DNA from: CAWKMN01 sp963850765
GTDB taxonomy: Bacteria > Chloroflexota > Anaerolineae > Aggregatilineales > Aggregatilineaceae
Direction of reading: 5' to 3'
Length of the DNA stretch: 64,000 nucleotides
NCBI GenBank assembly: GCA_963850765.1
Contig: CAWKMN010000003.1
Location: forward strand, 868,001 to 932,000
A program made the position numbers and the translations under genes. The notes below the pieces were generated by a model. That model saw only the letters and a list, made by a program, of their open reading frames with translations. It was not told the origin of the DNA and ran no database searches. Shown here piece by piece: positions 57,816 to 64,000 of the stretch (position 1 is the stretch's first letter; each line of letters opens with the position of its first letter).

Positions 57816-59567
57816 ATGGCTGGCCCCATCCCTAACAGCACCGTCCAGGAAGAACTACTGCGAATGCGGCGCACCTGTGAAGAAATCATCAACTCACTTC
57901 GTGCGCAGCGCGATCTGCTCAAACAGCGCGGCATGAGCCTCCCACCGGGCAGCCTGACCGGCCTGAAAGACGTCCAGCAAGACCTCGAAAAAGTATCTGG
58001 CTCCCTGGCGAGCGACACGACCGAAATTGAGCATCTGCGCGCGCTGGCCGAAACCACCGCGCTCGTGAACTCGTCGCTCGAAGTCAACCAGGTGCTCAAC
58101 GAAGTGATCGACACGGTGATCGCGCTCACACGCGCCGAGCGCGGTTATGTCGTGCTGCGCGACGAGCATACCGGCCAGATGGAATTCCGCATTGCACGCA
58201 ACCTGGACCGCGAAACGATCGATGAAGGCAGCTTCATCGTCAGCCGGACCATCGTGGGCGAGGTTGCGCAGACCGGCAAGCCTGTCATGACGACCGATGC
58301 GCTCTCCGACCCCAACTACAGCCTGAGCGAGAGTATTGTCGTGCATGCCCTGCGCTCGATCCTGTGCGTGCCGCTGATGCTGCGTGGTCAGGTAACGGGC
58401 GTCGTCTATGTCGATAACCGCGTGAGAAACGCGCTCTTTGGTGAAAAACAGCTTGCGCTGCTGGTCGATTTCGCCAATCAGGCCGCCATCGCCATCGAAA
58501 ACGCGCGCCTGTTCGAGCGCGCCCAGACCGCCCTGGCCGAGATCACCGAGATGAAAGAGCTGATGGACAACGTGTTCGCCTCCATTGCCAGCGGCGTGAT
58601 CACCACCGATGTGCGCGATCTGGTCACGACCTACAACGCCGCCGCCGAGCGCATTCTCAACACACCCTATTCGGCCGTGCTCGGCCACCCCATCGCCGAG
58701 ACGCTGCCGGTCATCCATGCCTATGTGCACGATCTGATAAGCGCCATCTACGAGAATAGTATGCAGGAGATCATCGAGATCGACCCGGAGATCCCGGATC
58801 GCGGCCAAGTCAACCTGAACCTCAAACTCAGCCCGCTCAAAAACCAGGACCACACCGAAGGGGTCGCCATCGTGGTGGATGACCTGACCGAGATCAAGCG
58901 GCGCGATGCGACGCTGAACGTCGTCCGGCGTTATCTGCCGCCGATGATGCTGGACCACATCCAGAGTCTGGACGGGCTAGGGCTGGGCGGCGAGCGCCGG
59001 AATATCACCATCATGTTTGCCGAAGCGCGCTCGTTCCACACCTACCCCGCCAATCTTCCGCCGCCGGAATTGATGGAACTGCTCAATCTGTATCTGACGG
59101 TGGGGGCCGAAGCGATCCACAACCAGCGCGGCGTGATCGACAAGTTCATGGGCAACGAGATCATGGGATTGTTCAACACACAGCTTAATCCCAGCGAGGA
59201 TCACGCGTGGTGGGCCGTGCAGGCCGCGCTCAAGATCGCGGAGGAATATACGGCCCTGAACGAAAAACTGGGCGAGGAACCCAACCCGTTCTACCGGGTG
59301 GGGATCCACACCGGCATCGCGACCCTGGGGAATGTCGGCAGCTCGACGCGCCGCGAATTTACGGCGATTGGCGACTCGGTCAACCTGACCAAGCGCCTGC
59401 AGGAAAGCGCCGCGCCCGGCCAGATCATTATCACCGAAGAGACCTACCAGCACTGCGAGGCCCAACTCAACGACCCGGCTAACCATATTCTCGTCCTGGA
59501 ACGCATGACGATCCAGGTCAGAGGTCGCCAGCAGCCGGTCAAAATCTATGAGATCCGGCGGCGCTGA
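57816..59567 (+). CDS. GAF-PAS-class III cyclase homologue lacking metal Asp (C2-like)
   Basis: 583 residues. N-terminal coiled coil (about 10-75), GAF domain (75-230; ALVNSSLEVNQVLNEVID to FANQAAIAIENARLFE), PAS domain (240-360; MDNVFASIASGVITTDV) and a class III nucleotide cyclase domain (about 390-560). The two metal-binding Asp positions are Glu403 (FAEARSF) and Asn447 (FMGNEIM). Lys443, Thr516, Asn523 and Arg527 (SVNLTKR) remain. By itself it should not bind metal normally. It pairs with the next gene, which has the opposite losses, suggesting an obligate heterodimer. The ATG at 57816 has GGAG ten bases upstream. Which nucleotide it would use is unknown; Thr516 favours ATP over GTP. Confidence 0.85.
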   Translation: MAGPIPNSTVQEELLRMRRTCEEIINSLRAQRDLLKQRGMSLPPGSLTGLKDVQQDLEKVSGSLASDTTEIEHLRALAETTALVNSSLEVNQVLNEVIDTVIALTRAERGYVVLRDEHTGQMEFRIARNLDRETIDEGSFIVSRTIVGEVAQTGKPVMTTDALSDPNYSLSESIVVHALRSILCVPLMLRGQVTGVVYVDNRVRNALFGEKQLALLVDFANQAAIAIENARLFERAQTALAEITEMKELMDNVFASIASGVITTDVRDLVTTYNAAAERILNTPYSAVLGHPIAETLPVIHAYVHDLISAIYENSMQEIIEIDPEIPDRGQVNLNLKLSPLKNQDHTEGVAIVVDDLTEIKRRDATLNVVRRYLPPMMLDHIQSLDGLGLGGERRNITIMFAEARSFHTYPANLPPPELMELLNLYLTVGAEAIHNQRGVIDKFMGNEIMGLFNTQLNPSEDHAWWAVQAALKIAEEYTALNEKLGEEPNPFYRVGIHTGIATLGNVGSSTRREFTAIGDSVNLTKRLQESAAPGQIIITEETYQHCEAQLNDPANHILVLERMTIQVRGRQQPVKIYEIRRR

Positions 59568-59586
59568 AAGTGAGCTGACAGCAACC

Positions 59587-61335
59587 ATGGAAACCGCCAA
59601 CATCAACCAGGCCCCGCGCGACGAGTTACACCGCCTCAGCCGCCAGATCAGCGATCTCGAAAGCATGCTGCGCGCCCAGCACGATGTCCTGCGCCAGCGC
59701 GGTATCGGGATACCGCCGGGCGTGCTCGAAAAACTCTATTTCATGCGCACCGATCTGGAAACCCTCAGCTCGCGCTTGATCGATGAAGCGACCGAACTGG
59801 AGCAGCTCCGCGCGCTGGCGAAAACCACCCGTCTCATCAATTCCTCCCTGGAACCGGACGAAGTGCTGAACGAGGTGCTGGATACCGCTATTGCCCTGAC
59901 CGGGGCCGAGCGGGGTTATATCGTCCTGCGCTCATCCCGAACCGGCGAGCTTCAGTTCCGCACCGCGCGCGATCTCAACCGCCAGCCTATTGACACGGAC
60001 AAATTCGCGCCGAGCCAGACGATTATGCTGGAAGCCGCCGAGACCGGCCAGCCGGTGATCGCCACTGATGCGCTGTCCGATCCGCGCTATGACGCGCAAA
60101 AAAGCATTGTGCTGCATGCGCCGCGCTCGATCATCTGCGTGCCGCTGCTCTTTAAAAACCGGGTAACGGGCGTGCTCTACGCCGACAACCGGCATATTCC
60201 CGATCTGTTTGGCGAGCGTGAGGTCTCGCTGCTGGTCGCCTTCGCCAATCAGGCGGCGATCGCCATCGAAAACGCGCGCCTGTTCGACCGCGTGCGCCGT
60301 GCCCTGCTTGAGATCACCGAGATCAAGCAGTTGATGGATAACGTGCTGGCCTCTATTGCCAGCGGCGTGATCACCACGAACAACGATGGCATTATCATCA
60401 CCTACAATCAGGCCGCCGAGCGGATTCTCGCGGTGCCGTATGCGAGCGCGGTGAACCAGCCGCTTCAGGCCGTACTGCCCGATGCATTCACCGGCTTTGA
60501 CTCAGTGACTCAGACTGTCCGCTTCGAAAATCGCCAGCAGGTATTTGAGATCGAGCCGGTCCTGCCGGGGCGCGGCCCGGTCAACCTGAGCCTGCGCTTC
60601 ACGCCGCTGAAGGATGCCCAGGACGTCACCTATGGCATGGCGCTGGTGGTGGACGATCTGACCGAGATCAAAAAGCGGGATGCGACCCTGAGCGTGGTGC
60701 GGACCTATCTGCCGCCGAGTCTGGTACGGAATATCCAGAGCATCGACAGCCTGGGGTTAGGCGGCGACGAGCGCGAGATTTCGGTCATCTTTGCGGACGT
60801 GCGCGGCTTTACCACCTTCAGCGAGCAGCTTGACCCCGAGCAACTAATGACCGTCATCAGCCAGTATCTCACGGTCAGCAGCGACGCGATCGAGCTGTAC
60901 GACGGCATTATCGACAAATATATGGGTGACGCCGTCGCCGGGCTGTTCAACACCCAACTGAATCCACAGGAAGATCACGCCGTGCGCGCGGTGCGTGCCG
61001 CACTCTCGATGGCCTACGATGTGCGCGCCCTGCACGAAGTTCTGCCGCCGGAGCAGGGTCTCTATTACGGGATCGGCGTGGATACGGGGATGGCGATGCT
61101 CGGCAATGTGGGCAGCCCCAGCCGCAAGGAATTTACCGCCATCGGTCTGCCGTTTAACTTCGCCAAGCTGCTGCAAGAGAACGCGCTGGCCGGTGAGATC
61201 ATTATCAGCCAGAACACCTACGACCGGGTGAAGGACGTGTTCGCCGCGGAAGCGATCGAGCCGCGCAAGGTCAAGGGGTATACTGATTTCCGGGTGATGT
61301 ACCGCGTTACGGGCGTCAAGAAACGCCAGCCGTAA
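59587..61335 (+). CDS. GAF-PAS-class III cyclase homologue with metal Asp but lacking Arg (C1-like)
   Basis: 582 residues, paralogue of the preceding gene with the same coiled coil, GAF (INSSLEPDEVLNEVLD to NQAAIAIENARLFD), PAS (MDNVLASIASGVITT) and cyclase order. Asp404 (IFADVRGFT) and Asp448 (YMGDAV) are intact, as are Lys444 and Thr517. The transition-state Arg is Leu528 (FNFAKLL), and the neighbouring Asp is Leu521 (IGLPF). It starts 19 bases after the first cyclase stop; an in-frame ATG at 59548 overlaps that gene and lacks a ribosome site. The two subunits together would supply one complete active site. Confidence 0.85.
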   Translation: METANINQAPRDELHRLSRQISDLESMLRAQHDVLRQRGIGIPPGVLEKLYFMRTDLETLSSRLIDEATELEQLRALAKTTRLINSSLEPDEVLNEVLDTAIALTGAERGYIVLRSSRTGELQFRTARDLNRQPIDTDKFAPSQTIMLEAAETGQPVIATDALSDPRYDAQKSIVLHAPRSIICVPLLFKNRVTGVLYADNRHIPDLFGEREVSLLVAFANQAAIAIENARLFDRVRRALLEITEIKQLMDNVLASIASGVITTNNDGIIITYNQAAERILAVPYASAVNQPLQAVLPDAFTGFDSVTQTVRFENRQQVFEIEPVLPGRGPVNLSLRFTPLKDAQDVTYGMALVVDDLTEIKKRDATLSVVRTYLPPSLVRNIQSIDSLGLGGDEREISVIFADVRGFTTFSEQLDPEQLMTVISQYLTVSSDAIELYDGIIDKYMGDAVAGLFNTQLNPQEDHAVRAVRAALSMAYDVRALHEVLPPEQGLYYGIGVDTGMAMLGNVGSPSRKEFTAIGLPFNFAKLLQENALAGEIIISQNTYDRVKDVFAAEAIEPRKVKGYTDFRVMYRVTGVKKRQP

Positions 61336-61353
61336 CTTCACCTTCTCCCCAAT

Positions 61354-61390
61354 GAAAAAACCCCGGTGTGATAGGCCGGGGCTTTTTTTT
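61354..61390. terminator. Bidirectional terminator between cyclase pair and cysC
   Basis: AAAAAA-CCCCGG...CCGGGG-C-TTTTTTTT (hairpin 61361-61381). Strong T-runs on both strands; serves the plus-strand cyclase genes and the minus-strand cysC. Confidence 0.9.
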
Positions 61391-61410
61391 GATACGATGA
61401 TGCCGGTTGG

Positions 61411-61968
61411 TTACGCCTGCTGAAGCTCCGCCGCCGGAAGCAGATAGCCATTGGCTTCCAGGTAATCGAGGCACTTGGCGACACTCTCTTCGAGCGTTTC
61501 CAGGTGCGTATTCAGCGTGATTTCGGGGTTGAGCGGCTCCTCGTAGGGATCGCTGACGCCGGTAAATTCTTTGATCTCCCCCGCAAAGGCCTTCGCATAC
61601 ATGCCCTTCACGTCGCGCGCAGCGCAGACTTCAAGCGGCGCATTCACGAACACTTCGATGAAATTGGTGGTTTCGCGGCGCACCATGTCACGCGTCGCGC
61701 GGTACGGCGAGATAAACGATGCCAGCACGCCGACATTGTTCCGCGAGAGCAGCTTGGCAACAAACGTCACCCGCTCAATATTCTTGTCCCGATCTTCCTT
61801 GGAGAAACCCAGGTCGCGCGTCAAACCCTGGCGAACCACATCCCCATCCAGCCGCTCGACCTTCATGCCGCGCGCCTGTAGTTCTTTAATCAAGGCGACG
61901 GCTACGGTCGTTTTACCCGCGCCGGACAGCCCGGTAAACCAGAGCGTAAAGCCTTTGTGTTCAGCCAT
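61411..61968 (-). CDS. cysC: Adenylyl-sulfate kinase
   Basis: 185 residues. APS kinase making PAPS from APS and ATP. P-loop GLSGAGKT (13-20), LDGDVVRQGLTRDLGFSKEDRDKNIERV, the ISPYRATRD substrate loop, FVNAPLEVCAARDVKGMYAKA and FTGVSDPYEEP are all present. Single gene; no sat or cysH beside it. A TACAAT element lies about 45 bases upstream. Confidence 0.96.
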   Translation of the reverse strand: MAEHKGFTLWFTGLSGAGKTTVAVALIKELQARGMKVERLDGDVVRQGLTRDLGFSKEDRDKNIERVTFVAKLLSRNNVGVLASFISPYRATRDMVRRETTNFIEVFVNAPLEVCAARDVKGMYAKAFAGEIKEFTGVSDPYEEPLNPEITLNTHLETLEESVAKCLDYLEANGYLLPAAELQQA

Positions 61969-62105
61969 GTTATCCGATATCCCTTAAACTCAACGGTCAC
62001 GCAAAACGCCCGAATTGTACCACACTTAATCCAGGATCAAAGAGTTGATCTCGACAAGGATTGATCGCATCGTATCAATGGATTTTGTGTTATCTCTCTT
62101 GGTTC

Positions 62106-62111
62106 TATAAT
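62106..62111 (+). promoter_or_regulatory. -10 element (TATAAT) upstream of DUF3068 gene
   Basis: Perfect TATAAT about 50 bases before the ATG at 62162. The -35 region (TTTTGT at 62083) is weak. GGGAGG serves as the ribosome site (62151-62156). Confidence 0.45.
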
Positions 62112-62161
62112 GGAACAGATTCCCCGCCACTTTTTTTCTTTTTTATTTAGGGAGGCTAAGC

Positions 62162-63226
62162 ATGGGTCGTAGAGCACTCGGTCTGGTTCTGTTACTTTTG
62201 GGGGCAGTGCTGGTCGTTGCAGGGCTGGTGGTGATGTTCGTGGTGGTGCCGGGCATGAAGCAGTTCCCCGACGACGTAGACACCATTCGCCACTATCAGG
62301 GTACGGTGCCGGTGCAGCTTAACCCGGCCACGTTTGAATTCATGCGCGATCTGAACGTCGATCTTGAACGCCACTTTATGACCGTGGAAACCGACGGCGA
62401 TCTGGCGCTGGTGCGCGAAGAACAAACCTTGAGCACTCAGGGGCAGCCGCTTCAGCAGATCCTCAAGCACCACGCCATTGATCGCAAGAGTATGGAAGCG
62501 GTGTCGGATTATCCCGAAGCCTGGAACAGCAACGCGAACCTCTTTGCTCGCGAGGGGTTATCGCTGGGCTGGCCTATCGACAGCGAGAAAAAAGATTATG
62601 TGGGATGGAGCGACGATTATCGCAAACCCATTACGTTAAAATTTGAAGGCGAAGTCGAACATCCCGTCGCCGGGATCGACACCTACTATTACACGTCGGC
62701 CAGCGACGGACCCCAGCCGATTGATCCCGCCGCCGTGGCCGTGATGGGCCTGCCCACCGAGCTTTCGCAGGAGCAGTTAACCGGGCTGGTCGGCGGCCTG
62801 AACCCCGCCCTCGCCCCGATACTCCCCACGCTGATGGCGAGCGCCGAGTGGCCGGACCCGATCCCGCTGATCTACGTGTACGACTACACTGGTGAATACT
62901 GGATTGAGCCAACAACCGGCGTGCTGATCGATACCCACAAGGTCGAGATCCGCAGCGTGACCATGCCCGATGAACTGCTGCAGGCTCTGGCCGCACGGAT
63001 CGACGCGATTCCCGGTGCAGATCCAGCAATGATCGGCGGGCTGCTGCCGCTGACGGTTTCGCATCTCGAATACCGTGGAACCGACGAATCGGTGCTCGAA
63101 GCGAAAGACGATGCCGAAGACGCCAAGAATCAGATCCAGCTGTTCGGAACCACGCTGCCGATCGGCGCGATCGTGATCGGACTGGTGCTGGCGCTGGCAG
63201 GGATTTTCCTGGCACGCCGGGCGTAA
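62162..63226 (+). CDS. DUF3068 (PorA-like) membrane protein
   Basis: 354 residues. One membrane helix at each end (LGLVLLLLGAVLVVAGLVVMFVVVP and IGAIVIGLVLALAGIFLARR) flanks an extracellular beta-rich domain. This two-helix layout with motifs such as YQGTVPVQLNP, DTYYYTSASD, YDYTGEYWIEPTTGVLID and EYRGTDESV matches the DUF3068/PorA family common in Actinobacteria. Function is unknown; a pore has been suggested for some members. Confidence 0.85.
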   Translation: MGRRALGLVLLLLGAVLVVAGLVVMFVVVPGMKQFPDDVDTIRHYQGTVPVQLNPATFEFMRDLNVDLERHFMTVETDGDLALVREEQTLSTQGQPLQQILKHHAIDRKSMEAVSDYPEAWNSNANLFAREGLSLGWPIDSEKKDYVGWSDDYRKPITLKFEGEVEHPVAGIDTYYYTSASDGPQPIDPAAVAVMGLPTELSQEQLTGLVGGLNPALAPILPTLMASAEWPDPIPLIYVYDYTGEYWIEPTTGVLIDTHKVEIRSVTMPDELLQALAARIDAIPGADPAMIGGLLPLTVSHLEYRGTDESVLEAKDDAEDAKNQIQLFGTTLPIGAIVIGLVLALAGIFLARRA

Positions 63227-63231
63227 AACGG

Positions 63232-63327
63232 CCTCACCCCCGGCAGGCGTCCCCTCTCCAACCGAGTTAGAGAGGGGGACTTGCTTCCTCTCCCTGGCTT
63301 GGCCGGGGAGAGGGCAGGGTGAGGGGC
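63232..63327. repeat. Composite inverted repeat CCTCACCCC...GGGTGAGG
   Basis: Outer arms CCTCACCCCC / AGGGTGAGGGG enclose TCCCCTCTCC...GAGAGGGGGA and TCTCCCTGGC...GCCGGGGAGA. Related to the element at 34770-34878. Non-coding, between convergent genes. Confidence 0.6.
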
Positions 63328-63385
63328 GTTTTCATGCACAGTATCCGCACTACGCTGGTGAAAACCATCATCCTGCCCCACTTAT

Positions 63386-64000
63386 TTATTTCACAACCGT
63401 GAACCGATCGATCACCACCTCAATCGGCTCGAAGGTCCCGTCCACGTCGTACAGAATCATACGAAGTTCCGCCGGCCCCGGCGGCATATCGAGCGGCACG
63501 AGCAGCGTGAACTGGCTCAGCATCGGGCTGCCGGGCTGCCAGTGTTCCTGCCCGAACGTCATCGACACCGGCGGCTGATCGAGCTGTGCGACATAATTCC
63601 CGTCCGCATCGACCACACGCACGCTGACCCGCAGGCCCGGCATGATACGCGCGCCGCGCTGCCACCACGTCTGGATTTGCAGCGTCCCGCCGGGCGGCAT
63701 CGGATCGTCGTTGAGGATGTAGCCCCCATAACACACCGGGCCATCCGGCGGCACCTGGACGAGAGGTTTCAGCGCGGCGACCTGCTGCCGCACCCGGTTC
63801 GGACCGCCGCGCAGCTTATAAAGCGACACGGACACATCGCCAAACCCGCCCACGATCGGCACGGGGTCTCCAATGGCTGTCAGGATCCCTCCCACGAGGT
63901 TCTGGGGATCCATAATATCCCCCTGCCACGCGACGACCCACACCCGGCTCGCAGCCTGCCCCCGGATCAGCGTCCGCAGCCCATCGATCGCCTCGTCAAA
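63386..64000 (-). CDS. C-terminal part of a probable membrane glycosyltransferase (partial)
   Basis: The frame is open to the right edge, so the listed internal GTG at 63943 is not the start. It reads FDEAIDGLRTLIRG, then RVWVVAWQGDIMDPQNLVG, followed by a beta-rich domain (GVSVSLYKL-like FGDVSVSLYKLRGG; PPGGTLQIQTWWQRGARIMPGLRVSVRVVDADG). The VWVVAWQ...DP segment recalls the soluble tail of GT39/ArnT-like membrane glycosyltransferases. The N-terminal membrane part lies outside the window, so the assignment is tentative. Confidence 0.55.
   Translation of the reverse strand, partial: FDEAIDGLRTLIRGQAASRVWVVAWQGDIMDPQNLVGGILTAIGDPVPIVGGFGDVSVSLYKLRGGPNRVRQQVAALKPLVQVPPDGPVCYGGYILNDDPMPPGGTLQIQTWWQRGARIMPGLRVSVRVVDADGNYVAQLDQPPVSMTFGQEHWQPGSPMLSQFTLLVPLDMPPGPAELRMILYDVDGTFEPIEVVIDRFTVVK

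Overview
The window is GC-rich bacterial chromosome and looks like Chloroflexota, most likely an Anaerolineae-type lineage. This is inferred from gene content: Ser/Thr kinases with PQQ propellers, roadblock/small-GTPase signalling, a DUF3068 protein, type 2 IPP isomerase, GH38 mannosidase and many Ig-like or propeller lipoproteins. No rRNA, tRNA, CRISPR array, prophage or insertion sequence was seen.

Layout. 1-2.9 kb: two translationally coupled moeA genes, one fused to a periplasmic-binding-like domain and running off the left edge. 3-6.2 kb: a TPR membrane protein and formate-THF ligase. 6.4-8.3 kb: a pseudo-receiver/roadblock protein, then a divergent stand-alone roadblock gene. 8.4-11.1 kb: pyrG and adenosine deaminase. 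11.2-17.8 kb: a seven-gene minus-strand phospho-signalling operon (kinase with 8-repeat PQQ propeller, PP2C phosphatase, J-domain/VWA protein, zinc-ribbon FHA protein, small protein, response regulator, MglA-like GTPase). 17.9-21.2 kb: HemW-like radical SAM protein, lipoprotein, IPP isomerase and acyl carrier protein. 21.2-28.5 kb: a nine-gene minus-strand operon mixing polysaccharide genes (epimerase, O-antigen ligase, GtrA-like, glycosyltransferase) with a response regulator, thioesterase, BchI-like AAA+ ATPase and membrane protein. 28.6-39.1 kb: macrodomain protein, a glycosidase-like/O-antigen-ligase fusion, a G5/propeller lipoprotein, an unknown protein and a very long Ig-repeat lipoprotein. 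39.4-43.3 kb: rpoB, without rpoC beside it. 43.6-51.6 kb: CpaF ATPase, MoeB-rhodanese, two alpha/beta hydrolases, a STAND-TPR protein and a Trm112-like protein. 51.6-57.6 kb: GH38 alpha-mannosidase and topA. 57.8-61.3 kb: two paralogous GAF-PAS-class III cyclase genes. 61.4-64 kb: cysC, DUF3068 protein and the end of a probable membrane glycosyltransferase.

The strongest discovery candidate is the cyclase pair. The upstream protein has lost both metal-binding Asp residues but keeps the transition-state Asn/Arg pair; the downstream protein keeps both Asp but has lost the Arg. Neither homodimer should work, whereas a heterodimer would make one complete active site, as in mammalian C1/C2 adenylyl cyclase. 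The second candidate is the kinase-to-GTPase operon with nearby roadblock genes. Other proteins also look like retained folds with altered catalytic residues: the pseudo-receiver, the glycosidase half of the ligase fusion and the SGNH-like tail of the Ig-repeat protein.

Quality note. Many conserved genes (rpoB, topA, hemW-like, add, moeA, glycosyltransferase, J-VWA, hydrolase, Ig-repeat protein, probably bchI-like) are broken by frameshifts. In nearly every case I could resolve, removing one base restores the family reading frame. rpoB and topA are essential, so I read these as sequence errors rather than pseudogenes and annotate such genes as single spans.
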